Assembly: GCF_000734895.2 (NCBI RefSeq)
Contig: NZ_CP011382.1
Coordinates: 970,700-1,034,699 of the forward strand
DNA length: 64,000 nucleotides
From: Calothrix sp. 336/3
Lineage (GTDB): Bacteria > Cyanobacteriota > Cyanobacteriia > Cyanobacteriales > Nostocaceae
Reading direction: 5' to 3'
Numbering within the stretch: position 1 is the first letter of the stretch; each line of letters opens with the position of its first letter. Both the position numbers and the translations under genes were made by a program. The notes under the pieces are model-generated. The model saw only the letters and a list, made by a program, of their open reading frames with translations. It was not told the DNA's origin and did not search any database. Positions 1-9,575 of this stretch are shown in pieces.

Positions 1-58
1 CAACTTGATGTCATCAAGCGAACTTTCCACGAAGGATTCTAGAATATTACTCAAGTTT

Positions 59-92
59 AAAATCGGGTTTTCCCTCGAAAGCTCGATTTTTC
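59..92 (+). terminator. possible intrinsic terminator before the first gene
   Basis: An AT-rich hairpin (AAATCG paired with CGATTT around a short GGG/CCC inner stem) is followed by a run of T. It would end transcription entering from the left edge, but the stem is weak. Confidence 0.3.
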
Positions 93-269
93 CATATTTT
101 CAAAATTTAGTTCCCCATATAGAGGTGGTATTCCTTTGTCTGGAATTATCTTGATGATTCTCCAGGGCAACCTATCTTGGAGTTATAATACCAAAGTACT
201 TTCATAAACTTATTTTTGCTTCGAGACTAATTCCTTCGCAATCTTATTTCTACGATCGAGAGAGTCAAG

Positions 270-3200
270 ATGAAAATTTTAGTTGTTGAGGATGATATTC
301 AGCTATTAGAAATCCTCAGAACCATACTGTTAGCTAAAAATTATGCGGTGGAAACAGCAACAGATGGAGAAAGTGCCAGGGATTTGATTGCGACTTATGA
401 TTACGATTTAATTTTGTTAGATGTGGTAATTCCTAAATTAGATGGGATTCATTTGTGTCAGTTCATTCGCGATCGCGGTTTGGAAGTACCGATTTTATTG
501 TTAACAGGAAAAGATGGCAGTCACGATAAAGCTGTAGGTTTAAATGCGGGAGCAGATGATTATGTTGTCAAACCTTTCGATGAGGAAGAGTTAATTGCTC
601 GGATTCACGCGCTTTTACGAAGAGGAAGAATATCAACTCTACCAATATTAGAAGTCGGAAATTTAAAACTTGACCCCAGTAATTGCGAAGTTAAATATGC
701 GGAAAAAATAGTCCCCCTAACCCCCAAGGAGTACGGATTATTAGAGTTATTCATGCGGAATAAGAAGCAAGTATTTAGCTGTAGCATGATTTTAGAACAT
801 TTGTGGTCCTATGATGAAATACCTGGAGAAGAGGCTGTTCGCACCCACATCAAAGGATTACGACACAAATTAAAAGCAGTTGGGGCAGGAAGTGATTTAA
901 TTGAGACTGTTTATGGTATCGGTTATCGGTTGAAGAAACTATCACAAGAAGTTGTAAAAAATCATCTTCCAGACAAACCGAAGGATAATTTAGATAGTCA
1001 AGCATTTGATAATGATTTGCATGATTTAGATAATACTATTGAACAGAAAAAATACACAGATAACAGTAAAAATTGGGATAAATTTAAAGATAGGGTGGAG
1101 ACGCAAGTAAATATTGTCATGAAAGCGGCGATAGAGCTACGCTCCGCCAAAGCGGCGATCGCCATCAAAAATAATGGAGAAAATCATCATCTCAACCCAG
1201 AAATAATTAATTTTGCCCGTCAAGAAATACAGACATTAGGGAGTTTGTTAGAAACGTTGGGTTTTGCCAAAGCCACAAAAATAGTTCATAAAATTACTAC
1301 GATTCTCAAAGGCAAATTAAATCAAAAAGATATTGAAAATTTTTATAACTTGATGCAAGCTCTAGCGGTTGAGATTAAACAGCCACCCACTAAAAAATCA
1401 GAAGAGTTAAAAATATTATCAATTACCCAATTAGAAGCAGGAATAGAAGAAACAAAATTATTGAACCCCCATACAACGACAGAAGAGAATAGGGAAGTTT
1501 CACAACTGTTCTCAAGTAATTTAGAAAACATCATTCCAACAACCAGAGAAGAAATAATATTAGCTGTCGATGATGATCAGAAGATGCTCGAAAGTCTCGA
1601 AGTTATACTCTTACCTGGAGGATTCAAAATTCACACCCTCAACAATCCGGAAAATTTTTGGGATACACTGGAAGCGACTAATCCCGATTTGCTAATTTTG
1701 GATGTGGAAATATCTGGATTGAGTGGGATTGAATTATGTACAGCGGTGAGAAATCATCCCTATTGGTGCGATTTGCCTATTATATTTCTAACCGTTCATA
1801 ATGAAACCAATACTATTAACCAAGTTTTCGCTGCGGGAGCCGATGATTTTGTCAATAAACCCATAATCGCTTCCGAATTAATCACCCGCATCAGCAATCG
1901 TTTACAACGCAGTAAATTAATACGTCGCGTCTTTCAAAATCAACAGAAAATACAGGAAGAATTACGCAATTCTCAAACTTTATGTGAGGGGATTATTAAC
2001 ATCGCCGATGATGCAATTATTTCCATCGATCGCCACCAAGCAATTACCATATTTAATTCAGGAGCAGAAAAAATATTTGGCTATCAAGCTGGAGAAGTCT
2101 TGGGTAAGAAACTAGATATTTTAATTCCAGCACGTTTTCTCAAGAGCCACCAAAACCATGTTCGTGAGTTTGGCAATTCTCCACAACAAGCTAGGAAAAT
2201 GGCAGAGCGACGCGAAATTTTTGCTATCCATAAAGATGGTAGAGAATTTCCCGCAGAGGCTTCAATTTCTAAATTAAATTTAGGCGGAGAAATCATTTAT
2301 ACAGTTTATCTGCAAGATGTTAGCCACCGTAAGCAAATCGAACAGATGAAAGATGAATTTATATCGGTAGTCAGTCACGAACTTCGCACTCCCTTAACTT
2401 CAATTCATGCTTCTTTGGGAATGTTGGCTAGCGGATTAATAGAGCCAGAATCAGAGCGGGGAAAGCGATTATTACAAATTGCCGCTAACAGTACGAAACG
2501 CTTAGTCAGGCTAATTAATGACATTCTCGACATTGAACGGATTGAGTCGGGAAAGGTAAGAATGGAAAAGCAAACATGCAAGGTAGAAAATTTAATTACT
2601 GAAGCAGTTAATACCATGCAATCCATTGCCAACAAAGCTCAAGTCAATCTTGATGTCACTAATCTATCAATTAATATATGGGCTGATCCCGATAGAATCA
2701 TTCAAACTATTACAAATTTATTGAGTAATGCAATTAAATTTTCTTCCGCAGGCAGTACAGTTTACCTAGCAGCTATTCAGCAAAAAGATGATGTCCTATT
2801 TAGTGTCAAAGATAGTGGACGTGGGATTCCTGAAGATAAAAAAGACACGATTTTCGAGCGATTTCAACAAGTTGATGCATCTGACTCTCGTAAACAGGAT
2901 GGTACAGGTTTAGGTTTAGCAATTTGCAAGAGTATTGTTCGACAGCACCAGGGGAATATTTGGGTAGAAAGTACCCTCGGAGAAGGTAGCGATTTTTATT
3001 TTACCATTCCTATTAGTCAGGCTAAATTATTACCTCCATCCCCCACAGAAACCGGAGAAAATTTATATTCTGCTAAAATTTTGATTTGCGCTGATGATAA
3101 CTTTGCTCAGATGCTTGGTACCCTACTGGAAAAGTATGGAGTGGAAATATTTATTGCCAAAACTGGTAAGGAGGCAATTCGTAAAAGCCAGGAAATTCAC

Positions 3201-3458
3201 CCCGATTTGATGATTCTCGATTTGATTCTACCCGAATATAGTGCTTTTGAAGTGGTGGAATGGTTGCAGCAACATGAGCGTCTCCATAATATTTCCCTAG
3301 TCGTTTACTCATCTCGGTATTTAAACGATACAGAACGTACTAAACTAAAGTTGGGACGTACGGAAATTCTGATTAAAGGACAGACAACCAGTGCTGAATT
3401 CGAGCAAAAAGTCATGGAATTAATCAGAGAGATTACTCAAAATCGTGTCAAAGTTTAA
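270..3458 (+). CDS. giant hybrid response regulator / sensor histidine kinase
   Basis: A 1062-residue cytoplasmic phosphorelay protein with no membrane segment. In order: an N-terminal receiver (acidic pair E7-D8-D9, phospho-acceptor D51 in LLDVVIP), an OmpR-type winged-helix DNA-binding domain (about 125-225), a linker with an Hpt-like helical segment (about 280-385), a second receiver (about 425-545), a PAS domain (about 565-685), a HisKA domain with H703 in VVSHELRTP, a HATPase domain (DSGRGIP and GTGLGLAICKS), and a C-terminal receiver (about 940-1055, LILDLILPEYS). It probably integrates a PAS-sensed signal and acts directly on DNA. The Hpt-like segment has Gln (Q321) where the phospho-histidine is expected, so it may not transfer phosphate. 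A palindromic genomic repeat is embedded in the linker at 1127-1163. The CheY-like gene 22 bases downstream is likely co-transcribed. Its target genes cannot be told from sequence. Confidence 0.9.
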   Translation: MKILVVEDDIQLLEILRTILLAKNYAVETATDGESARDLIATYDYDLILLDVVIPKLDGIHLCQFIRDRGLEVPILLLTGKDGSHDKAVGLNAGADDYVVKPFDEEELIARIHALLRRGRISTLPILEVGNLKLDPSNCEVKYAEKIVPLTPKEYGLLELFMRNKKQVFSCSMILEHLWSYDEIPGEEAVRTHIKGLRHKLKAVGAGSDLIETVYGIGYRLKKLSQEVVKNHLPDKPKDNLDSQAFDNDLHDLDNTIEQKKYTDNSKNWDKFKDRVETQVNIVMKAAIELRSAKAAIAIKNNGENHHLNPEIINFARQEIQTLGSLLETLGFAKATKIVHKITTILKGKLNQKDIENFYNLMQALAVEIKQPPTKKSEELKILSITQLEAGIEETKLLNPHTTTEENREVSQLFSSNLENIIPTTREEIILAVDDDQKMLESLEVILLPGGFKIHTLNNPENFWDTLEATNPDLLILDVEISGLSGIELCTAVRNHPYWCDLPIIFLTVHNETNTINQVFAAGADDFVNKPIIASELITRISNRLQRSKLIRRVFQNQQKIQEELRNSQTLCEGIINIADDAIISIDRHQAITIFNSGAEKIFGYQAGEVLGKKLDILIPARFLKSHQNHVREFGNSPQQARKMAERREIFAIHKDGREFPAEASISKLNLGGEIIYTVYLQDVSHRKQIEQMKDEFISVVSHELRTPLTSIHASLGMLASGLIEPESERGKRLLQIAANSTKRLVRLINDILDIERIESGKVRMEKQTCKVENLITEAVNTMQSIANKAQVNLDVTNLSINIWADPDRIIQTITNLLSNAIKFSSAGSTVYLAAIQQKDDVLFSVKDSGRGIPEDKKDTIFERFQQVDASDSRKQDGTGLGLAICKSIVRQHQGNIWVESTLGEGSDFYFTIPISQAKLLPPSPTETGENLYSAKILICADDNFAQMLGTLLEKYGVEIFIAKTGKEAIRKSQEIHPDLMILDLILPEYSAFEVVEWLQQHERLHNISLVVYSSRYLNDTERTKLKLGRTEILIKGQTTSAEFEQKVMELIREITQNRVKV
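1127..1163 (+). repeat. interspersed palindromic repeat inside a coding region
   Basis: This 37-base stretch ends in GGCGATCGCC and contains GAGCTACGCTCCGCC. It is the reverse complement, with one mismatch, of an intergenic copy at 41936-41971. Here it is read in frame and adds an Ala-rich segment (AAIELRSAKAAIA) to the linker of the hybrid kinase. Confidence 0.8.
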
Positions 3459-3480
3459 CTTGTAATTGCTGGGAGAATGG

Positions 3481-3858
3481 ATGACAAAACGGATTTTAAT
3501 CGTAGATAACGAAGAGTACATCCAAGAAGTTACCAAGATTTGCTTAGAAACCGTTGCCAATTGGGATGTAATTGCAGCAGGTTCGGGAAAGGAAGGTATA
3601 AATAAAGCCATAAACGAACAACCCGATGCAATTTTACTCGATGTAATGATGCCTGATATGGATGGCATTGCAACCTTTGAGCGCTTACAGCAGTATCCCG
3701 AAACTCAGAATATACCCGTAATTTTACTGACTGCAAAAGTTCAATCGAGTGACAAAAAACGCTATACCGAATTGGGAATCGCAGACGCGATCGCCAAACC
3801 TTTTGAACCCACAAAATTAGCCCATCAAATTGCTACAATTTTGGGTTGGCAAATATAA
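3481..3858 (+). CDS. single-domain response regulator (CheY-like)
   Basis: A 125-residue stand-alone receiver. The acidic residues D10-N11-E12 lie in LIVDNEE, the phospho-acceptor D54 in LLDVMMPDMDG, the switch Thr in ILLTAK, and the conserved Lys in IAKPFEP. There is no output domain, so it probably shuttles phosphate or binds a partner protein. The ATG at 3481 is preferred over the TTG at 3466 because a GGGAGA ribosome-binding site lies 5 bases before it. It follows the large hybrid kinase by 22 bases, so the two probably form an operon and this may be the kinase's receiver partner. Confidence 0.88.
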   Translation: MTKRILIVDNEEYIQEVTKICLETVANWDVIAAGSGKEGINKAINEQPDAILLDVMMPDMDGIATFERLQQYPETQNIPVILLTAKVQSSDKKRYTELGIADAIAKPFEPTKLAHQIATILGWQI

Positions 3859-3967
3859 GCTCAAATTGTTGCCCGTATTTCTCACCACACCTCTCAAAGT
3901 CTAATCTGATGCAGAATTGGGGACTTGAAACCCATTAATTAACAAAAATAATATTTCTTTGATGTTA

Positions 3968-4594
3968 TCAACCACTACACCATTCATCGAGTTCATGTTT
4001 TCTGACGGCTTCGGGAAATTCTTCACAAAACTCTTCAAATGCTGTTTTCTCAATCCGTCTTGCTTCTTGATGGGCGATTTCAGCTTGTAATTCATCAACC
4101 ATATCCCAAGCAGCAGCACATTCTGCGGATAGGGGAGAAGTACTCGCACAAATTTCGCGGGATTTTTTAATTGCGTCCTTTAGCTCCTGTTCGAGGGCAA
4201 TTGTTCGGGGTAGTTCTACAAATTTGCTTTTTTCTATAATATCGGTAGCTGAAATAATGCCGATTAATTCACCTTGAATTACGGGTGCTTGTAACAAATG
4301 ATGATTTGCAAATAAACGGGCAACATATTCTACTCCCAAATCTGGATTTACAACAATACATGGTTTAGTCATAATTTCATAAACACGTATTTTACCAGGG
4401 TCTTGTCCATAGGCAATTACCTGACTAACAATATCGGAATCGGTAATAATTCCGTATGCGTCTTGAGGATGGCGACGTTCTACAATTAATGCTCTCCAAT
4501 TGTGAGCTTGCATTAATTTTACAGCTTCAGCAATAGTTGCGGAACTACGGATTGTGCCAACATCTTTTGTCATGATATCTAGTGCTTTCAACAT
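3968..4594 (-). CDS. CBS-domain protein with C-terminal CP12-like domain
   Basis: 208 residues. Two tandem CBS motifs (about 1-60 and 70-125, with ITDSDIV and ISATDII) should bind an adenine nucleotide. The last 70 residues resemble CP12, the small redox protein that bridges GAPDH and phosphoribulokinase: a Cys pair around EICAS and SAECAAAWD, then AWDMVDELQAE, then a second Cys pair in EEFCEEFPEA and DEWCSG. CBS-CP12 fusions are a known cyanobacterial family. The likely role is nucleotide- and redox-dependent control of a metabolic enzyme, but the partner is not evident. It faces the response regulator gene convergently and stands alone. Confidence 0.85.
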   Translation of the reverse strand: MLKALDIMTKDVGTIRSSATIAEAVKLMQAHNWRALIVERRHPQDAYGIITDSDIVSQVIAYGQDPGKIRVYEIMTKPCIVVNPDLGVEYVARLFANHHLLQAPVIQGELIGIISATDIIEKSKFVELPRTIALEQELKDAIKKSREICASTSPLSAECAAAWDMVDELQAEIAHQEARRIEKTAFEEFCEEFPEAVRKHELDEWCSG

Positions 4595-4747
4595 ATAATT
4601 TTTCCTGCGGTTTTTATAGTTTTCTCAACAGTATTTATTCCCTTACAACTAAAGTATAGGGGATAAATTTGAGTATTTTGTGAGGATAAAATTTTAACAG
4701 TCAAAAGGAATAGCACCAATTAGGATAAAACAGTGAAAAATTAGGGA

Positions 4748-5019
4748 AAATTTACAAATCAATTTCAGCTTTCATCACGGAAATATCGCTCGTGCGATTA
4801 ATTCTAAAGCCAAACTTCTGACAAATTCGTTGCATTCCCGTATTTTCTGCCAAAATTTCCGCACTAATTCGAGTTAAATGTTCGCTGCATCCCAATTGCA
4901 ACAACCGTCCTAAATATACTGGATGGGATAGGGACGAATCACTGGTTTTGGTAATTCCCCATCGGCAATATCTGAGCTATGTAAAACAATCCGATTATCG
5001 AGAGCAATTAGGGAATTAA
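4748..5019 (-). pseudogene. fragment copy of the 3' end of the CoA-ligase/GNAT gene
   Basis: Bases 4748-4913 match 9690-9855 almost exactly, and 4914-5019 match 10208-10313, with 352 bases missing between the two blocks. The parent is the intact CoA-ligase/GNAT gene at 9694-12465, and this copy includes the same TAA stop. It lacks a start and most of the GNAT domain, so it cannot be functional. The internal deletion joins at a short AA/TAA microhomology. Together with the parent gene it brackets the binding-protein and kinase genes as direct repeats. Confidence 0.9.
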
Positions 5020-5119
5020 CTGAACTTCCCCCCAAGAACAAATAGCTAATTTTTGACATGAGAGGGTTTCAAAGTTTTTTGATTCCCTCAAATTCATGAT
5101 TCTATAGTGATTTTGAATT

Positions 5120-5335
5120 CTGATTACTGACCTAACAATTAGCAATTCACAATTGAAAATGCGAATTGTTGATTGCTAATTGATTAATTGCCTTGTGGGT
5201 ACAAGCCCCCACCATATCGCAGGTTGGTGTCATCGCTCTTTGTGGTGGGTTCAAGCCGCCACTAATTGTCTTAATTGCGAATTGCGTGGCTTGCTTTCCC
5301 GGGGGGTACTGTGAATTGCTAATTGGAGATGACTC
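5120..5335. repeat. short repeats and REP-like hairpins
   Basis: Two related hairpins, GTGGG(TACAAGCC)CCCAC at 5195-5212 and GTGG(TGGGTTCAAGCCG)CCAC at 5242-5262, sit among reiterations of AATTGC/GCGAATT. This looks like small interspersed repeats and holds no gene. Confidence 0.6.
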
Positions 5336-5423
5336 CTAAATTCTTACTAACATAGAGAGATATTATGCATCAGATGGGAATACTAAAGATGACAATATTG
5401 AATATGTGGGTAACTGCTGCAAA

Positions 5424-6980
5424 ATGGGAAAAATCAGCAACCAAAATCATCTTTATCAACGCCAGATTTCGGCTTCTATGGTATTTTGCTTGTTAGTGCT
5501 TAATATATTGGGTTGTAGTCAAAATCAGCCAAATTCCGATGCTAGTCAGGTTAAAAATGTTGTAGAGAGCGCAACCAAGCAGCAAAGATTTGATGGAATT
5601 ACCATCACGGCTGTAACTTTCGATAAACCCATTGGGGTAGGCGTTGAACGTCGGGCGCGGGAGTTTGAAAAACTGACGGGTGCTAAAGTCAACGTGGTAA
5701 AGTTGCCAATCAAAGATGTTTTTCCCGCGATGCAACAGGACTTTGAAAACAAAACTAACAAGTATGATGTAGTTGTTTTCTCGCCGCAATGGATGACAGA
5801 TTTTGCCCAGCCTGGTTATCTGGAAGATTTAACGCAGCGTGTCAAAGCCGATAAGCTGTTGCAGTGGGATGATATTGCACCCTTTTTTCGGGAATTTACG
5901 GCAACCTATAACGGGAAAATCTATGCTGTTCCTGTGGATGGAGACTTTCACATGGTCTACTATCGCACAGATTTGTTAGAAAAAGCAGGTCTAGAACCGC
6001 CTCGCACTTGGGAAGATTATATTGCGATCGCCAAAAAATTTCACGGACAAGACCTGAATGGTGATGGTAAACCAGACTATGGCAGTTGTATGGCGAAACA
6101 ACCAAAACACACCAATCATAAGCTGTTTTGGTCGGTAGCCAGTCCGTTTCTCCAAAGTCAGGGAACTCAACAAGGCAGTTATTTTGACCCCGAAACGATG
6201 AAACCGTTAGTGAATAACGCCGCCTTTGCGAAAGCTTTGGATATCTACAAAGAAACTAATAAATATTCACCACCAGAAGAAATGACTCTGAATTTATATC
6301 AAGCCAGAGATTTATTTTTTGATGGGCGTTGTGCGATGACTCTTGATTGGGGTGATGTGGGTACATTGTTAAGCGATCCCACCCTCTCCCAAATCAGTGA
6401 CAAAATTGGTGCTTTGATATTACCTGGTAGTAAGGAAGTTCTTGATCGCAAAACTGGTAAATTATTACCCTGTGATAAATTGACTTGTCCCTATGCCATT
6501 GATGGAGTGAATCATGCTCCCTACGGTGCGGTAGGTGGCTGGGTGGGAGGAATTAATGCTATAGCCAAACCGGAAGTTAAAGATGCTAGTTATGCGTTGA
6601 TTTCCTACATTAGCCAACCAGCCCAATCTAATGTTGATGTCACAATTGGGATTACTGGTTTTAATCCTTACCGCATCTCCCAATTTACCAATCGTGAAGC
6701 CTGGTTAAAATCAGGGATGAAACAAAAAGCAGTCAGTAAATACTTGGGTGGTATTGCTGTGAGTCTGAAGAATCCTAACATGGTATTAGATTTGCGTGTA
6801 CCGGAAAATGCCCTTTATGAGCGAGAAATTTTAGATACTGCTTTAGACGATTTCCTATTGGGTAAGAAAACTCGCCAAGAAACTATGGAGCATTTAGAAC
6901 GGGAATGGGAAAAAGTCACCAACAAAAAAGGTCGAGATTCCCAAATAGAGGCTTATCGGGGCAGTTTAGGGATTCAATAA
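5424..6980 (+). CDS. ABC-type sugar-binding lipoprotein (family 1 solute-binding protein)
   Basis: A secreted lipoprotein of about 518 residues. The signal peptide ends in a lipobox (NILGC) at about residue 32, followed by a Ser/Asn-rich linker. The rest has the family 1 solute-binding pattern: ITAVTFDKPIGVGVERRAREFEKLTGAKVNV near the start of the mature part, then YDVVVFSPQWMTDFA, YAVPVDGDFHMVYYRTDLLEKAGLEPPRTWEDY, and a calcium-like DLNGDGKPDYG loop. The expected ligand is a sugar or other polyol. No permease or ATPase gene is nearby. A hybrid sensor kinase starts 18 bases downstream, so this protein may serve as its periplasmic sensor rather than in uptake. A GTG at 5406 is an alternative start. 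The ATG at 5424 places the basic and hydrophobic regions normally, but neither start has a strong ribosome-binding site. Confidence 0.87.
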   Translation: MGKISNQNHLYQRQISASMVFCLLVLNILGCSQNQPNSDASQVKNVVESATKQQRFDGITITAVTFDKPIGVGVERRAREFEKLTGAKVNVVKLPIKDVFPAMQQDFENKTNKYDVVVFSPQWMTDFAQPGYLEDLTQRVKADKLLQWDDIAPFFREFTATYNGKIYAVPVDGDFHMVYYRTDLLEKAGLEPPRTWEDYIAIAKKFHGQDLNGDGKPDYGSCMAKQPKHTNHKLFWSVASPFLQSQGTQQGSYFDPETMKPLVNNAAFAKALDIYKETNKYSPPEEMTLNLYQARDLFFDGRCAMTLDWGDVGTLLSDPTLSQISDKIGALILPGSKEVLDRKTGKLLPCDKLTCPYAIDGVNHAPYGAVGGWVGGINAIAKPEVKDASYALISYISQPAQSNVDVTIGITGFNPYRISQFTNREAWLKSGMKQKAVSKYLGGIAVSLKNPNMVLDLRVPENALYEREILDTALDDFLLGKKTRQETMEHLEREWEKVTNKKGRDSQIEAYRGSLGIQ

Positions 6981-6998
6981 TGATTGGGGGAAATATAA

Positions 6999-9293
6999 AT
7001 GGTGCGTTGGAATCTAAGCACTAAAGTTGTAGTAGCTTATTCAGGCTTAATTGCACTCATGGCTGGGGTATTGACTACAACTCTTTACTGGCAATTTCGT
7101 ACAGCCCATCAGCAAGCAATGCGCGATCGCCTTTTGGATTTGTTGAGTTTAACAGCACCACAGCTTGACAGCGACTACCACTCTTTGACCTTGACTACTA
7201 AGGATATAGATCGACCCTACTACAAAATCAACCTGCAAAAACTCCAAACAGTAAAAGAGAGTAGTAACGGAGTTAAACGTATTTATACACTACGTCCCCA
7301 AAACAACGGACAATTTAAAATTGTCTTAAATTCTGCTCCTAAATCAACCCCCTTAATAGGTCAATCTTTGGCAAATCTCACCCCCATTCTCTCCACAGAA
7401 GGTTTTACCCTCTCCCAAGCAAAAGTTGAGAATAGTTTGTTGAAAAATGCAGATAACCAACCAGTTTTATATGGTTATGCCCCGATTAAAGACCAATTTG
7501 GACGGTTAGAAGGAATTTTGGCGATTGAATTGGATGCTAGTTCTCTTGCGCGAACAAAAACAATCGGCAGTGCGATCGCTTTCGGAATTTTCTTGATAAT
7601 TTTAACCTTTACAGTCTTTATTGTGCGTTGGTTGGCACGCTCTCTGATTGTTAATCGCACTCTCCGCTTAAATGATGCAGCTAAAAAACTTGCGGCTGGA
7701 GAATGGCATCAATCTTTATCAGTTGAGAGTGAGGATGAATTGGGTGAATTAGCCAAGTCTTTTAATTATATGGCTCAACAACTGCAAAATTCATTCCAAA
7801 AACTGGAAGAATACTCCCAAACTCTCGAACAAAAAGTTAAGGAACGTACCGCAGAATTAGAGCAAGCAAAATTAATCGCAGATGCTGCAAACCAAGCTAA
7901 AAGTACTTTCATTGCTAACATGAGCCATGAATTACGCTCTCCTCTCAATGCTATTCTCGGTTTCGCTCAAATTATGACTCGCTCTCAAACCCTGGGGAGG
8001 GAACATCAAGAAAATGTCGGTATTATTTATCGTAGTGGTGAACATCTTTTAACCTTAATTAATAATGTTCTCGACCTGTCAAAAATTGAAGCAGGTAAAA
8101 CTACCCTGAACCCTAAAAACTTTGACATCCACCGGTTGCTAGATGATATTCATGATATGTTCCAAATTAAAGCTGAAGAAAAAAATCTCCAGCTAATCAT
8201 GGAATACGAACCCGATGTACCTCAATATATCAGAACTGATGAAGTCAAATTGCGCCAAGTTTTGATTAATTTAATTAACAATGCGCTGAAATTTACTCAA
8301 AGTGGTGGTGTTTCCATTAGAGTCAGTTATCAAAAAAATGCACTTACAAATGAAGATACTGACACTATAAATTTTGAAGTCGAGGATTCAGGAGCGGGGA
8401 TTGCTCCAGAAGAATTAGGGGAACTTTTTGAAGCTTTTAGCCAAACCACAACTGGAAAACAAGCCCAAGAAGGTACGGGTTTGGGATTACCGATTAGTAA
8501 GCAATTTGTTTCTCTGATGGGAGGAGATATTCAAGTTAAAAGCCAAATAGAAAAAGGCACAACTTTTTTCTTTGATATTCAAGTTACGAGAGTTAATGCC
8601 AACGAGATTGATACCAGAAAACCTACTCATCGCGTGATTGCTTTAGCTCCAAATCAACCAACCTATCGTCTGCTGATAGTTGATGATAAACCCTTGAATC
8701 GTCAATTATTAATTAAGCTGCTTTCTCCTCTAGGATTTCAACTTCAAGAAGCAAATAATGGGCAAGAAGCGATTAATATTTGGGATAGGTGGGAACCGCA
8801 TTTAATTTGGATGGATATGCGAATGCCTGTCATTGATGGTTACGAAGCTACTCAAAAAATTAAAGGCACCACACAAGGAAAAGCAACTGTAATTATTGCC
8901 CTTACAGCTAGCGTATTGGAAGAACAAAAAGCTGTGGTTTTGTCCGCAGGATGCGATGATTTCTTGAGAAAACCTTTCCGCGAGGAAGAAATTTTTCAGG
9001 CAATGCATAAACACCTTGGTGTGAATTTTATTTACGAAGACTTGACATTAATTGAAACTACAGAAACCCCAACAAAAGATATTTTAACCGTCGAGGCGAT
9101 CGCTCAACTGCCACCCCAACTATTAGAGCAACTCCAAGAAGCAATCATTACTTCTAATCTGGATTTAATTGCTCAGGTTATTGAACAAGGTACAATCTAC
9201 AATGCACCCTTATCTCACGCAATTGAAACTTGTTTACATAACTTTGAATATGAAAAAGTTTTACATCTAATTGCCGAAACAAAAAGAGTATAA
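6999..9293 (+). CDS. membrane hybrid sensor histidine kinase (HAMP-HisKA-HATPase-REC)
   Basis: 764 residues. TM1 is at about 8-30, followed by an extracytoplasmic sensor of about 155 residues. TM2 is at about 188-210, then HAMP (about 210-265) and a coiled coil. The HisKA domain has H310 in NMSHELRSPLNAILGF. The HATPase domain has N-box INNALKF, DSGAGI and GTGLGLPISKQF. The receiver has D606 in IWMDMRMPVIDGYEA. A helical tail of about 80 residues follows the receiver. A TGGGGGA ribosome-binding site precedes the ATG. It is evidently co-transcribed with the solute-binding lipoprotein just upstream, which suggests that ligand-loaded lipoprotein signals to the kinase. The final 38 coding bases recur exactly at 18463-18500, at the end of an unrelated gene. 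In the same frame just after the stop lies a broken receiver gene. Confidence 0.92.
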   Translation: MVRWNLSTKVVVAYSGLIALMAGVLTTTLYWQFRTAHQQAMRDRLLDLLSLTAPQLDSDYHSLTLTTKDIDRPYYKINLQKLQTVKESSNGVKRIYTLRPQNNGQFKIVLNSAPKSTPLIGQSLANLTPILSTEGFTLSQAKVENSLLKNADNQPVLYGYAPIKDQFGRLEGILAIELDASSLARTKTIGSAIAFGIFLIILTFTVFIVRWLARSLIVNRTLRLNDAAKKLAAGEWHQSLSVESEDELGELAKSFNYMAQQLQNSFQKLEEYSQTLEQKVKERTAELEQAKLIADAANQAKSTFIANMSHELRSPLNAILGFAQIMTRSQTLGREHQENVGIIYRSGEHLLTLINNVLDLSKIEAGKTTLNPKNFDIHRLLDDIHDMFQIKAEEKNLQLIMEYEPDVPQYIRTDEVKLRQVLINLINNALKFTQSGGVSIRVSYQKNALTNEDTDTINFEVEDSGAGIAPEELGELFEAFSQTTTGKQAQEGTGLGLPISKQFVSLMGGDIQVKSQIEKGTTFFFDIQVTRVNANEIDTRKPTHRVIALAPNQPTYRLLIVDDKPLNRQLLIKLLSPLGFQLQEANNGQEAINIWDRWEPHLIWMDMRMPVIDGYEATQKIKGTTQGKATVIIALTASVLEEQKAVVLSAGCDDFLRKPFREEEIFQAMHKHLGVNFIYEDLTLIETTETPTKDILTVEAIAQLPPQLLEQLQEAIITSNLDLIAQVIEQGTIYNAPLSHAIETCLHNFEYEKVLHLIAETKRV

Positions 9294-9575
9294 TTAGATA
9301 TTATTATTAATAACATTAACAACCTGGCTGAGATTGTTGTCATTGACGATACACCCGCCAACCTACATTTACTAACTAATCTGTTAAAACAAAATGGTTA
9401 TCTAGTCCGACCATTTCCCAGTGGAAAGTTAGGATTAACAGGAATTGAACACGCTGTCCCTGCGTTAATTTTGCTCGATATTCAAATGACGAATATGAAC
9501 GGCTATGAAGTTTGCCAACACCTAAAAGCAAATGAAAAAACCTGCGATATTCCAGTTATATTTATCAGTGTAGAA
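9294..9575 (+). pseudogene. truncated response-regulator receiver
   Basis: Reading in the frame of the kinase and starting right after its stop, the translation gives a clear receiver: IVVIDDTPANLHLLTNLL, a conserved ALILLDIQMTNMNGYEVC phosphorylation site and a DIPVIFISV strand. There is no ATG, GTG or TTG before the domain. Similarity stops at about 9572, before the Lys-containing C-terminal part, and the frame then runs through unrelated sequence to 9743. It is therefore a 5'- and 3'-damaged remnant of a regulator that once followed the kinase. The 3' break lies just before the direct repeat that begins at about 9690. Confidence 0.75.
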
